A stretch of 64,000 nucleotides of DNA from Oncomelania hupensis (GCA_036898135.1 CM072515.1:48443534-48507533), one strand, 5' to 3'. Shown: positions 21,037 through 32,759, counted from the first letter of the stretch. Notes: generated by a model not told the origin, from the letters alone. Program-made: numbers and translations.

Positions 21037-21135
21037 AGATCGAGAAGAAGAAGAAGAAGAAAGGAAGGAAGGAAAAAGAAAATTCCGGTAGAAAAGAAGA
21101 AGAAGAAGAAGAAGAAGAAGAAGAAGAAGAAGAAA
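21037..21135. repeat. (GAA)n microsatellite
   Basis: Two GAA blocks separated by an AAGG-rich interruption. Purine-only strand over most of its length. Confidence 0.93.
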
Positions 21136-21477
21136 GGAAATTTATGGTATTGTAAACTTTCATATTCTTTTTCTGTCTTAGGTTATTTTGTGATAGCAGA
21201 CTTTGAGTGCGTTAGTAGGCCTATCTGAGCTGTGTGTGATGAGCGTTAGCCGAAGAATTCCCCGTAGTATTGTCATTTAGGCTAATATTGGTGATTATTA
21301 TTTTTCCATCGCTATAGGCAATTCTCGATTCTTTCTTAAGAAATTACGCATGGGGAAAAACAAATATATGGTCAGCAATATAATATTTATTTGGTAGAAA
21401 TTTCAAGGAAACGCGCGCATGCACGCACATATATACATCCACCTGAATACCCCATTATAATGACTTCAAGAAACCCC

Positions 21478-21636
21478 ACATACGTTGTATTGAAATTCTG
21501 TCCTCTTTTTAAGGACCTTAAAATTTTCTCACACTAAAGCTAACCCGAACTCTAACCCTTTCCCTAACTCAGCACTAACTCTAACGGATCATTGTTTTGA
21601 CGTCAAACTAACGAGGGTCATCAAAACAACGTATGT
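21478..21636. mobile_element. Small TIR element with degenerate telomere-like core, copy 1
   Basis: Inverted ends ACATACGTTGT (21478-21488) and complement (21626-21636), extending to 15 of 16 matches. The core contains CTAACCC, CTAACCCT and CCCTAAC phrases plus CGGATCATT and GACGTC. The copy at 30312-30464 has the same ends, the same flanking motifs and a clean (TTAGGG)n core. Confidence 0.7.
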
Positions 21637-22383
21637 AGATATTCACTAGTTTGTACAAATAACGCCTTCACTACGACATGCCACATAAATCAAACAAAAC
21701 ATACACAAATAAATAAATAAATAAATAATAAATTACTATTACAAAACGAACAAACAAACAAACACTCACACATACACACACACTCACGCACATTCACAAA
21801 ATAAATAAGCATTCAAACAAAGACAAATAAATATATAAATGTAAATAAATAGTCTAAATACAATTTAATCACGAAATAAACAATACAAAGGCCGTTTAGC
21901 GAATTAAAACATTTGCATTATTATTATTATTATTATTTTTAATCTGCACAAACAATTTGAAGTAGCTGAAGCATAACCAATAGTTTTCACTGCAATTATT
22001 CACGTTCTTTTTTCGTTCTGTCTGTCGTCTCCCTGTCTCTTCTCTTTCCTTCTCTTGTTCCGGTCCATAGTCAAATTTATGGAATAATATTATTTCCATG
22101 TTCAACCCAATGAAGGCCAAAGATAAATTATTAAACAACATCGCTCTGACGGCCACAACATGAAAACACTAAACGTAACAAACAAACAAAAACAACAAAA
22201 ACAAACACAATCAAACAAACAAACAAGAATTAATTTCGAATAAGATTATAAAAACACTTATATTATAAACATATTTTTAAAAGTAAGTAGACTATAAGCT
22301 GTTCGGCAAAAATAGGCTGCCAACGGGGACGTTACGCTATCAGTCCCCTATTCGCTATTGTGACGTGGGACTTTAATTTATCT
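21637..22383. other. AT-rich, no recognisable feature
   Basis: Contains short AAAT and AAAC/CAAA simple repeats. No coding motif. Confidence 0.4.
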
Positions 22384-22460
22384 AAACGAAACGAAACGAA
22401 ACGTTACGCTCCTGTGTCCGGGGACGGTAAATCTATCCACGCAACGCAACGCAACGTTGC
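22384..22460. repeat. Two short pentanucleotide clusters
   Basis: CGAAA repeated three times followed by CGTTACG, and about 50 bases later CGCAA repeated three times followed by CGTTG. Confidence 0.6.
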
Positions 22461-22848
22461 CTGACCTGGTAAATTATTAGTGATGAGGGCTTTTTCGCCC
22501 AAAACTATTGTCCTTAACATTTTATAATCATATCACCTTCTATACACTCAATGTGTCCAGGGACGTTAATTTTACGCCTATCACCTCTGATTAGCCAGTA
22601 GATCTACATAAAGAAAAAAAATCAAAGAAAATATTAGGTCGATATAACTAGAATATTTAACTATAATTTATTTTTGGTGCGTGATAGTCTACAAAAGGCT
22701 TATCACAAACAAGCTCATATTTGGGTGTAAACTATTTCACAAGCCATAACACACCCAGCTAAAATCCGCCCCATCTGTCTCCTTCTTATCAACCATAATT
22801 ATCATTATTCATCGCTTTGCCAAACTTGCTGAATACCAATCGGGAATT

Positions 22849-22970
22849 CCCGTTGCAAGTAATGTTGAATAATAATTTGCATTCCCGATAAGAGTAAAGC
22901 TGAATGATATTTTAACTTCCCGTTGAGTAACGTTGAATGAAAATGAGTTTTCCCGATTTCAATAATGCGT
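22849..22970. repeat. Diverged ~35-bp tandem repeat
   Basis: Four phrases begin TTCCCG(TTG/ATA/ATT) and three continue with GTAA-x-G-TGAAT-AT-like sequence at intervals of about 35-37 bases. Confidence 0.55.
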
Positions 22971-23071
22971 GTGGACAAAACGGTATCAGCAGGTCTGTCG
23001 TCAGCAATAGGGCTGTGTGTTGGTTGGTTGGTTGTTTTATTAACGTATTTTTTCAAAAAAAAAAGGGCTGT

Positions 23072-23281
<210 letters not shown>

Positions 23282-23694
23282 TGCTACTTAGTTACTACCC
23301 CTCATTTAAACGAATAGAAGAGTGAGAAATTTTTTTTTTATTTAGCTCTGTTAAGTGTTGTACTAACAAAAGAAAGCATAGTTTTAGCCAAAGAATGGCG
23401 CCTCTCTGGAACAAAACGTCTATTGTATAGCCTACCGTTTTAAAAAAAAAAGCTAACAACCTTAACATCTTTAAAAAAATATTTTGGGAAAGGTAAGGTT
23501 CATTATAAAAACAAAAATTTTATTTTGATGACTGATTGTCATTTTAATATCAATTGCTTAAACAACTGCAAAATAAACCTTGCGGTTAAACTTTGTCCCT
23601 ACGAACTGAACTGAACTAGTTAAATTTTAACAAATTGAAGAAGAAATTAGCTTGTTTGAAGAGGATTTTACTTTTAGAACCGAAATCACAAGCA

Positions 23695-23697
<3 letters not shown>

Positions 23698-23770
<73 letters not shown>
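23698..23770. repeat. (ATT)n microsatellite
   Basis: About 24 units, directly left of retroposon copy 2. Confidence 0.95.
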
Positions 23771-23773
<3 letters not shown>

Positions 23774-23780
23774 CCTTGGG

Positions 23781-24474
23781 GTCATGAGCAATCTTGCCAC
23801 TGTAGATTGTTCAAACCTATAAAGGGAACAGTGAAAGCCACAGTTGAAAACCTGTCTTTCCTTTATAGGCAAGACAGATTCACTGCGGCAACAGTACCCC
23901 CGTTGGAGTGCCGGGATTTTTCAGTATAAATAGTATCCCCACTTTATGGAAATTTAGTGCTTTAAATTCCCACTGTCGCTGTCTTCCTCATTTACTCTTT
24001 CCTATTCCTGCTCTGTCCTTCACTCTGCTATACTATCTTCTTCTTCGCTAGATCAATGACCTACCTTTTTTCTTGAAAACTCTTCCTGGACAAGACTCCT
24101 TGTTTGTGTATGAGGTCTGTTGGATCAGCTTGGGAGTGTTGGACGCTTTCTGCCGGGTGGTCACTAGGGCTTCCTATGATTGTACTATTTAGCACTATAG
24201 GCATTTTATATGCATGTGTTTCATTGATGATTTATAATGATGTTTGTATTCTATTTTGTTTTTGTAACCGGTGTGTTCGCGTAGTTGAGGTCAACCCTCA
24301 GCCGTCCCCCGCGTGGGATGTCTTTATTGTAAAGTGACTGGCCGGTGGAGGGCATTCAATTTTCCCACTAGGGTTGTTTCGGCAGATCTTTTATGCGGAT
24401 TGGGGGTTGTCCGGTCCTGATTTGGCTCGGAGGAGTCCGCTGGACCTAAAGCAAGAATCAATCAATCAATCAAT
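23781..24474 (+). mobile_element. Dispersed retroposon, copy 2 (full length)
   Basis: Collinear with 56061-56746 from GTCATGAGCAATCTTGCCAC to the (AATC)n tail. Starts after an ATT microsatellite and ends at another, so the target duplication cannot be read cleanly; insertion into an ATT run is likely. No open frame is shared between copies. Confidence 0.85.
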
Positions 24475-24475
24475 A

Positions 24476-24487
24476 TTATTATTATTA

Positions 24488-24554
<67 letters not shown>

Positions 24555-24556
24555 CA
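24476..24556. repeat. (ATT)n microsatellite
   Basis: Continues from the retroposon tail. Confidence 0.95.
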
Positions 24557-24615
24557 TTATTAATTGATTGACTCACTCACTTTCAGAGTAGGCCTACGTT
24601 GGACAAGACAGCACA

Positions 24616-24786
24616 ATGCAGACTTCTGTAAACCTACTTGTGTCTGAACTAGAGGCAGCCCGGTGTCACGAAGCGGAAGACGCAGACAACATACCCAATG
24701 AGCTGCTCTGTCCCGACAAAATGCTAGGACCAGGTTCACCAGAAGCTGGGGATACACAGGCACTGCCGTGTTTGTACAGGGTATAG
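24616..24786 (+). CDS. Short unclassified ORF (56 aa)
   Basis: Begins MQTSVNLLVSELEAARCHEA and ends ALPCLYRV. Composition is protein-like (acidic, mixed residues) in a stretch that is not simple repeat. There is no recognised family and no splice evidence. It may be a fragment of a mobile element. Confidence 0.2.
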   Translation: MQTSVNLLVSELEAARCHEAEDADNIPNELLCPDKMLGPGSPEAGDTQALPCLYRV

Positions 24787-25126
24787 TCACTCTTTGACAT
24801 TTGACTATAGTAAAGTAAAAACTAATATTCCCAACACTACTTTTCAATTCCAATATCTGAAGGCAAAATCTGTCCTGTGGCAGTTGGCTATGGTGCTAGT
24901 TTCCAAAGCTGAAGGATATCATGGGTGTGATGCCCGCCGGCTACGACCTTTATTACTTTAAGGATGACTTTAGGTCACCGAGGGTTTTCTCCGCGTACTC
25001 CTGTTTTCTCCTTCACTTATTAACGGTACGCACTAAATTTAGATTTGAAGAAAACAAACTTTCTATATTCTTAGGCCGCCGACTTTGAGCTTGACTGAGA
25101 AATAATAGCGTGTGCATAGCATCCCG

Positions 25127-25127
<1 letters not shown>

Positions 25128-25182
<55 letters not shown>

Positions 25183-25218
25183 AATAATAATAACATAGGC
25201 TATATTATTAATTAATTA

Positions 25219-25312
<94 letters not shown>
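25128..25312. repeat. (CTA)n and (TTA)n microsatellites
   Basis: CTA units to 25181, then after a short interval a TTA run of about 30 units (25220-25312). Confidence 0.95.
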
Positions 25313-25315
<3 letters not shown>

Positions 25316-25323
25316 TCTTTCCG

Positions 25324-25713
25324 ATGAGAATACCATTGTGGATTTTATTTTGGACATGGAATATAAATGTTGGAACTATTCCAGGATTCAAAATCCAGAA
25401 TCCATCAATGGTATTCAAACAACGTTCTAAGCTGCAAATTGTTCAACAGGCTCGGGACGAAAGCCGGCGACAGGGCAAGCGACCTCTGCGGCTATTTAGG
25501 AAGGACTTGGCGATGCTCAGCATCAAGGCCCGTAGACAGAGTTTCGAGAACGACGACAACGATGTGAGAGGCGATGAGAACCAGTGCCCTGGACAAGAAG
25601 CAAGAAGGATTAGGCCAGCGTGGAACGGGCCGTGTCCCAAAATTATGGCTATGGCGGGCTTTCAGCGAGTGTCTTCCGGTCAGTGCAACTCATCCAATAT
25701 CTCAACATCTTAA
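25324..25713 (+). CDS. Unclassified ORF, 129 codons
   Basis: The segment 25400-25713 has higher GC than its surroundings. It encodes a basic stretch (QQARDESRRQGKRPLRLFRK) then a Gln/Asp-rich part. Overlapping frames on both strands are also open, so coding status is doubtful. Not recognised. Confidence 0.2.
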   Translation: MRIPLWILFWTWNINVGTIPGFKIQNPSMVFKQRSKLQIVQQARDESRRQGKRPLRLFRKDLAMLSIKARRQSFENDDNDVRGDENQCPGQEARRIRPAWNGPCPKIMAMAGFQRVSSGQCNSSNISTS

Positions 25714-25920
25714 CCTGTTCCATAAGCTTAATTGTTACGCATTCACCACGTCTTTAACATAGACCATCAAGTATATAGTACAGCGTTGTTTGTGTTTTTG
25801 ACTCAAACTGAATAAAACCATAGAAAACGATCATTAATGCCTGTTTTTACAAGATCGTGCTTTTAATTAATGAAGTATTATATGACTATTATATACTTAT
25901 AATGCATCATGTCAGATGCC

Positions 25921-27667
25921 GCTTCAAGTTGGCTGACAAGTGTTAAACAGCCCAAGGTCTCCACGATCCAAAGCAAGTCTGGCATATGCCTTACAGAAGA
26001 ACAAGAAGTCTTGGATAGATGGACAGAGTACTGCTCTGACCTTTACAACCAAAAACCAAAGGGAGACCCATCAGTTCTAGCATGTCCCCAGAACAGAGAA
26101 GAAGAAGGAATCCTCCAAATTCTCCGAGAAGAAGTTGAGGCAGCAGTGCAATCACTGAAGAAGGGGAAATCAGCGGGAGTGGACCACATACTCGCGGAAT
26201 TGCTTCAAGCAGGGGGAGAAGCGATGATTGACGCCCTCACCATTATTTGTAACAAGACTGGCAGAGTGGGGAAGGGCCTACACCATGGACCCAGTCGCTT
26301 GTCATCACTCGTACCAAAAAAAGGTAACCTTCAGGAGTGTGAAAATTACCGTACCATCAGTCTCATCAGCCATCCCAGCAAGGTCCTCCTGAAAATAATA
26401 CTCAACAGGTTGAAACCCCAAGCTGAACAAATCATAGCTGAAGAACAAGCAGGATTCAGGGCAGGGCGAAGTACCACTGAACAGATTTTCAACCTCAGAA
26501 TAATCTGCGAGAAATACCTACAGCACCAACAACATCTTTATCATATGTTTGTAGACTTCAAGAAGGCGTTTGATCGAGTCTGGCATGCAGCTCTGTGGGC
26601 AACCATGAGAGTGTACAACATCAGTCCTAAAATTATTGAAGTTATCAAAAGCCTGAATGACAAGGCTACCAGTGTAGTCCTCCACAACAACGCCATCGAA
26701 AACTGGTTCAGAACAATAATCAGTGTGCGTCAAAGATGCTTACTCTCTCCAACACTCTTTAACATCTTCCTAGAGCGCATCATGTCAGATGCCCTTGCAG
26801 ATCACGAAGGCACAGTCAGCATAGGGGGTAGAGCAATCTCCAATCTCCGTATTGCTGATGACATTGATGGATAGTCTGGAGAGAAACAAGAACTTGAACA
26901 GTTTATACAGAGGCTTGACACCACCTACACAGCCTATGGAATGGAAATAAGTGCAGAGAAGACCAAAATAATGACTAACAACACCAATGGCATCAACATG
27001 GACATCAAAGTCCAAGGCCAATCCCTCAACACAGTGCATAGCTTCAAATATTTAGAAGCCATTGTATCAGACAATGGGTCCCGACAGGAAGTCCTCTCCA
27101 GGATCGCACAAACAACTGCTGCCCTGACAAGGTTGAAGCCCATTTGGAAAGATAGGACCATAAGTATACAGTCCAAGGTAAGGCTGCTGCGCTCCCTTGT
27201 CATCTCCATCTTCCTATACGCTTGCGAAACATGGACCCTCACAGCAGATCTACAACGAAGAATACAAAGCATGGAGATGAGGTGCTACAGAAGACTTCTG
27301 GGCATTTCCTATACCCAGCACATCACCAAAAATGAAGTCCCACAGACCACCACACACGCCATTGTACAACACGATGACCTGCTCACAGTGGTGGAGGAGG
27401 AAGGGAAACTCCAATGGTATTGCCCCATCACCAGAGTATCAGGCCTTGCAAAGACCAACCTGCAAGGCACGGTGCAAAAAGGCAGAAGGAGAGCGACACA
27501 GAAAAAGAGGTGGGAGGACAACATTCGAGAATGGACTGGCTTGACACTGAGCGAAGCCATGGGGGTTGCTAAGAACAGAGAAAGATGGAGTATGCTGGTT
27601 AAACAATCATCTGTGGTGCCCCTACGACCTTCGAGTTACGGGATAGGATAGGATAGGATAGGATAGG
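25921..27667 (+). mobile_element. RTE-clade LINE copy C, inserted into an older RTE copy
   Basis: Longest RTE copy in the window. It is bounded by an exact 12-bp duplication, ATGTCAGATGCC, at 25909-25920 and 27668-27679. That 12-mer is itself RTE coding sequence, so the target was an older RTE copy of which 25903-25920 and 27668-28490 are the two halves. Ends in (GGATA)n. Confidence 0.93.
25924..27651 (+). pseudogene. RTE reverse transcriptase, premature stop
   Basis: Reads from the linker before RT (WTEYCSDLYN) through the thumb-proximal KKGKSAGVDHI, VDFKKAFDRVWH and a changed catalytic box LRIADDIDG. A TAG stop follows at 26872-26874, where other copies have TTG, and the frame resumes at 26941 to the end (236 codons). 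Missing the endonuclease. Two missense changes in the core (RQRCLLSP for RQGCLLSP, and I for F/Y before ADD) also suggest decay. Confidence 0.85.
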
Positions 27668-28490
27668 ATGTCAGATGCCCTTGCAGATCACGAAGGCACA
27701 GACAGCATAGGGGGTAGAGCAATCTCCAACCTTCGTTATGCGGATGACATTGATGGATTGGCTGGAGTGGAACAAGAACTTGAACAGCTGGTACAGAGAT
27801 TTGACACCACCTCTAGAGCCTATGGAATGGAAATAAGTGCAGAGAAGACCAAAATGATGACTAACAACACCAATGGCATTAACATGGAAATCAAAGTCCA
27901 AAGCCAATCCCTCACCACAGTGCATAGCTTCAAATATTTAGGAGCCATTGTATCAGACAATGGGTCCCGACAGGAAGTCCTCTCCAGGATCGCACAAACA
28001 ACTGCTGCCCTGGCCAGGTTGAAACCCATTTGGAAAGACAAGACCATCGGTCTACATTCCAAGGTAAGACTGCTGCGCTTCCTTGTCATCTCCATCTTCC
28101 TATACGCTTGCGAAACATGGACCCTAACAGCAGATCTACAACGAAGAATACAAAGCTTGCAGATGAAGTGCGTGCTACATTCCCAGCACACAAGCCATTG
28201 TACAACACGATGACCTGCTCACAGTGGAGAAGAAACGGAAACTCCGATGATCTGGCCACGTCACCAAATCATCAGGCCTTGCAAAGACCATTCTGCAAGG
28301 CATAGTGCAAGGAGGTAGAAGAAGAGGGAGACCGAAAAAGAGGTGGGAGGATTACATTCGAGAATGGACTGGCTTGACACTGAGTGAAGCCATGAGGGAT
28401 GCTGAGGACAGAGAAAGTACTCTGGTTAAACGATCATCTGTGGTGCCCCAACGACCTCCGCGTTACGGGATAGGATAGGATGGAATAGGA
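27668..28490 (+). mobile_element. Older RTE copy D, 3' part
   Basis: Continues the pre-existing RTE that copy C interrupted. It has an intact LRYADDIDGL box at its start. It carries a small deletion near 28185 and a frameshift, and ends in a GGATA tail with one GGAATA variant. Confidence 0.88.
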
Positions 28491-28510
28491 TACACTTATA
28501 AAACTAACAG

Positions 28511-28680
28511 GGCCTAATAGTCTCGAATTGTATGTGTCCATAGAGCGAGCGGAGTGCGCGTACTGCAAGCTGGTGGTGCGCAACTGGCAGCCTGAAGATG
28601 ACGTCTGGCAACGTCACAAAAGCTTGTCGCCATGTTGTCGCCGACTGCGTCAAGTTAACGATACTGGAATACATCGTAGT
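28511..28680 (+). pseudogene. Partial BIR-domain exon (inhibitor-of-apoptosis type)
   Basis: The frame reads ERAECAYCKLVVRNWQPEDD then VWQRHKSLSPCC, giving the exact BIR zinc pattern C-x2-C-x16-H-x6-C. Acceptor taacag (28505-28510) and donor gtaagt (28681) frame it as an exon. The N-terminal half of a BIR domain is absent, no second BIR or RING exon is visible, and an RTE tail ends 20 bp upstream. It may be an orphan exon of an expanded molluscan IAP gene or a piece carried by a mobile element. Confidence 0.6.
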
Positions 28681-28689
28681 GTAAGTACA

Positions 28690-29914
28690 CCATACACTCA
28701 GTACACGCCTAATCACCCACGCGCGATATTAAGATGTTTCCCATCGTCTCAGTGGCACAATCAAGAACCCGGCCACTGGGTCTAACAGCATGTATTAGAC
28801 ACAACCAAAACGCAAACATTAAAACCACAACAACAACAACATTGTGTTACAACATGGGCAGACGCACCGTTGTTGCCAGTCACTTGTCGATTATTCCAGT
28901 GAAAGACACCTGCAGGACAGAAAACACAATCCGCTGGACGCGACCCTCCTCGATTCCCCCCACCTCCCACCTTATTTCCCAATATTTCTTATTCCCTATC
29001 TTGTCTCGGTATATGTCCAGTTGTTTGTTTGTTTTTTTGTTTGTTTCTTTGATAACATATTTTATAAACTCAAAATATTATTTTATGGTGATGAATGAGT
29101 GTGTGTAGAGGAATTGCCATATATATGTCTACAGTTTTACATATTTATATTATAGAATTATAGGGAGGTAGAGTAGAAGGATTGGTTGGGGGAAGTGGTA
29201 TATATAACTTACATCTTTGACAATTTGGCTTCACATGCACTCAGTGTCGTGCCTTGAGTAATTTAGCTCAACCGAACAACAACAAAAAAGTTTACCCACA
29301 GCGATATTTCCTGTTATTGGTCTTGTATGACATTTGTGTTTTCTATAGTATTTTGTCAGACCAAAGCCTTTGGCACCATTTACACGAGGGTTAAATGGAA
29401 ATAACCACGAAAAATTGATCTTCTGCTGTAAACCCTATTGTCGTTTTCCCTCCGAAGGGCAACATGGAAAATAATTTGGATACACGTAGTGTTTATACAT
29501 CTTTGGTCTGTTAAATTCGACTAACGCAGATTGCAGAGAAAGGTAAATGTCAATCAAATTAATTAAGTTTAATATTCTTACAGGTAGACGGCAAGAAACA
29601 GTTGCGTCATTCCTATTCATCTTACCACGACTTGGTTGATTGAATTCCTGAGTGAGGATGGAGGCCAGTACGGCCAGTCAGTAGAGCAATGCGCTGCGCA
29701 CACCTGCTGGAGACAGCTGAAGCCGTGAACAGACGCGAAGCGGTCGTCTGCTAACGACTATCCAAGGGAAGTAAACGCGATTAAAACAAACCCGTCACTG
29801 TTTTACATCTAACTTACGACGTTTTATATTATGTAAGGTTTCCCAAACATCGGTCTCTTGTCTAAAGAGTTTTGAGTTCAAAGTCTGGTTCCGTCAAAAC
29901 GAGATGGTACACAT
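28690..29914. other. No recognisable feature
   Basis: Mixed composition, with a somewhat GC-richer patch at 29640-29770 lacking motifs. Frames at 28734-29108 are low-complexity towards the C-terminus. Confidence 0.4.
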
Positions 29915-30020
29915 GTTTTTTTTTTTTTTTTTTTTTTTTTGAAGAAGAAGAACAAGAAGAACAAAAAAGATGATCCGAGGAGGAGAAGGAAGAAAAGAAC
30001 GAGGAAAAAAAGGAAGAAAC
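29915..30020. repeat. Poly-T followed by a purine-rich tract
   Basis: About 25 T, then GAAGAA/GGAGGA-rich sequence on the plus strand. Confidence 0.85.
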
Positions 30021-30236
30021 TATATGTGTAAATAATAAATCAATTATGTAAATCGTTAATTCTATTGTAATTGTACACACTTCATTATTACAGTTAATTT
30101 ATTTAGTCTTAACGGATATATGTAGTATTTATGGTAGGATTACCTGTATTATTGTATTTAAATTTCCTAACAAAATAAACCAGTAAACAGAAAATACGTG
30201 TTTTAGTTTTAATTTTATTATGTGTTTGTGTGTGTG

Positions 30237-30275
30237 TTTGTGTGTGGATGTGTGTGGGTGTGGATGTGAGGATGT
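30237..30275. repeat. (GT)n simple repeat
   Basis: GTGTGT with TGG/GGA interruptions. Confidence 0.85.
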
Positions 30276-30311
30276 TTACACGGCGTTATTGGGACAAACT
30301 AGTGCAAGTTT

Positions 30312-30464
30312 ACATACGTTCTTTGGACAGACCTCCTTGTTGGGACGTCCATTTAATGATCCGTGAGGGTTAGGGTTAGGGTTAGGGCTAGGGTTAGGGT
30401 TAGAACACTTTAAAGTACTTAAAAAGGGGGTCGTAGCACGACCCATTGTCCACAGAACGTATGT
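30312..30464. mobile_element. Small TIR element carrying telomere-like repeats, copy 2
   Basis: Inverted ends ACATACGTTCT (30312-30322) and complement (30454-30464), extending to 17 of 18. The core holds six tandem telomere-type hexamers. Relative to the copy at 21478-21636 it is inverted and shares ends, the CCTCTTTTTAAG-like block, the CTAACC core, GGATCATT and GACGTC in the same order. Confidence 0.75.
30367..30403. repeat. Interstitial telomere-like repeat (TTAGGG)n
   Basis: Six hexamers; the fourth is CTAGGG, the rest are TTAGGG. It lies inside the small TIR element. Confidence 0.93.
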
Positions 30465-30505
30465 GGCGGTAGAGGAAAGTCTAAATAACGGTGTCTGCGC
30501 AAGTA

Positions 30506-30528
30506 TGTGTGTGTGTGTGTGTGTGTGT

Positions 30529-30560
<32 letters not shown>
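30506..30560. repeat. (GT)n microsatellite
   Basis: GT run with one GGG interruption. Confidence 0.93.
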
Positions 30561-30562
<2 letters not shown>

Positions 30563-30593
30563 TCATAAAGATTTTGCAACATTTTAAAAAAAT

Positions 30594-31910
30594 CGATTAA
30601 TCTCCATCCCGTCTTTGTCTTTTTGGAACTTCGTCCTTTTACTATACTCCAAACTGTGCAGCGTAGTGAATTCAATCTCTCCTCGTAGGAGAGTCCAGAC
30701 AATGTCACAAATCTTCTTAGTGAATCTGCGCTGGACACCCTCGGGCAAATCAACGTTTTCTCAAAAATGAACTCGAAGCAGGGTTAGCATATTCCAATAT
30801 GGGACGTATAGGTGCCTTAAAGACTGGGACCATGATGTCCTTAGAATTCTTAATGATGATTCTTACAAGTATGGCTGATATTTTGTTGGCTTTCTTGACA
30901 GTACTTTCAATATGAGTTTCAATGCTGAGTTCTGTATCCACAATCACCCCAAGCTCTCTCTCGGCACCAGTCGACTCAATCTTACACCTTTCATTTCCGT
31001 CACTCATAAAATACTCATACTGGAGATTTTTGCCAGCTTTGCACTTTTTGCTAATGAATTTAAGCATTCATGTGTTCATCCACTCAACCAATGTTTCATA
31101 TAAATAATGTCAATACATTTCTGCACTATCTCCATAGGCTCCTAGCCCTCATCCATCTCTGCATATGCCTTGGTGTCGTAAGCAAATATCTTTATGTCAC
31201 AATCTACCTTCTCTGGCATGCCATTTATAAAGTATATAAATAATGTCGAGCCCAACACGCTCCCCTGGAGTACACCGCTCGTAACGCTTAGTTTTGTCAG
31301 AACTATTACCCTTAATTGTCATGTACTGAGTTATGTCGGTCAGAAAACTCTAAATCCATGCGAGTAGACTACCGTTTATGGCATAACCTTTTAGTTTCTT
31401 AAAACTCTGAGATGTGGCACAGTATCACATTCTTTCCTATGGTCGAGATATATCGCGTCAACTGGAATGCCTTCATCAAGGGAGGATATGCAGTCATTTA
31501 TGGTCACCAAGAACTGAGTGACATACGACCTAACCCTGGCCAAAAAAAAACAACAACCAAAAAAAAAAAAAAACTGGTCATCCTGTAGAAGGCCGTTCTC
31601 GACGAAGTGACAGCACAGTGTGTCTCTAACAAACCCCTCAAATACTTTAAAGCAACTGAAGTGATGATAACCGGGCGATAATTACCCGGAGAACTCTTAT
31701 AATCCCTCCTAAAAGATAGGCTTTACCTCTGCCTTTTCCCACTCATCAGATATCATACCATCCCTCATAGTCCTATCAAAAAGTATCTGAAGAGGCAAAG
31801 TCAATTCATTAGCTATTTCTTTAAACATTCGAGGATTAATGTAATCTGGCCCAGAGGTACACATCTGCTCTTCACTAACACTAATCTTTTTCAGTTTTAC
31901 ATTCAAACCA
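30594..31910 (-). pseudogene. Degenerate LINE ORF2 (CR1/L2-like RT)
   Basis: Minus-strand frames carry SGPDYINPRMFKEIANEL near 31860-31800, DEWEKAEVKPIF (pre-RT block), then after many stops ELGVIVDTELSIETHI, PIRPILEYANPASS and finally SYEERLNSLR. This is the order of the RT and thumb of CR1-like elements. Multiple frameshifts and stops show it is an old copy. A GT microsatellite lies at its 3' side. Confidence 0.78.
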
Positions 31911-31919
31911 CAGCCAAAA

Positions 31920-32571
31920 GTCAGGCACGTCTAAGCCATCTTCAAGTGTAAACACACTACCAAAAAAAAAAAAAAAAATCTTTCTCTGGGTTTGTCTGCG
32001 TCAATGGTCCCATCCCCTCTCTTCCCTTTCTGTCCATCCATGGACTCTACAATAAATGTTTGTATCTCCATTTCAGGGGCGGATTATGCTCTTGATGAGA
32101 GGTGGTCTGTGGGGTTTCCTGATTACGCTGTGTGATACTATTAAATTAACAATGTACTGCGTATTGCTACAGCCGATTTCTGTTGTCCACCAGCAAAAAA
32201 TGTCAGCAGTTAGTTTGTTCTTTAAAAAAAAAAGTTTGAAGTCAAGTTTGAAGTTACAACCTAACTTGACCCTTTTTCTACTAAACTGTCAGAAGACCCT
32301 AATGAAACAAAAATTAAAAAATTATAATATAAATAAATAAATAAAATACTGGTAGGCTAATTGATGTGTGCATTGTTAAATCAAAACAACTCAAAATTCT
32401 GCTTCTATTCGCTCATAAAAACGGGATAAATCATTACTAGGTCTACAGTCATTTTTGCATTTTGCTAATTCAAGTCTGAACATTGTCGGTCATTCCTCGC
32501 CCATCCACGGACTTCACAGCCTGTGGCCCATCCTGAACGCAAAGAGATAAAATCTCACCGGTAGACTAGTA
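31920..32571. other. No recognisable feature
   Basis: AT-rich with two poly-A runs. The 94-codon frame at 32056-32340 is basic, ends in Asn/Lys repeats and has no motif. Confidence 0.4.
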
Positions 32572-32755
32572 GAGGGGCCGGGTAGCTCAGTTGGTAGAGC
32601 GTCTTACTAGAAAAGTACCTGGTTCGAATCCCGGATTGGCCAATGTGTGACCATATTATTTTCCCCTTACCATCAACTGGTTCGCTGGTGTCAGAATAAT
32701 GTGACCAGTAGTCGCCTATACGCTTCGGTGTCGTGTGACTATAATCTACAGTTAC
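32572..32755 (+). mobile_element. tRNA-derived SINE, family 1, copy 2
   Basis: GGGGCCGGGTAGCTCAGTTG (A box) and GGTTCGAATCCCGGATTGG (B box), then the same body as 13595-13784, ending at TGACTATAATCTACAG. Differences between the copies are scattered substitutions. Confidence 0.87.
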
Positions 32756-32759
32756 ATAC

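Noticed and set aside
30367..30403. Chromosome end or fusion point
   Set aside because: Only six hexamers, enclosed by the inverted ends of a small mobile element with a second copy elsewhere.
32580..32645. Functional tRNA gene
   Set aside because: A and B boxes are good, but the acceptor and anticodon stems do not pair well and the sequence continues into a SINE body shared with 13595-13784.
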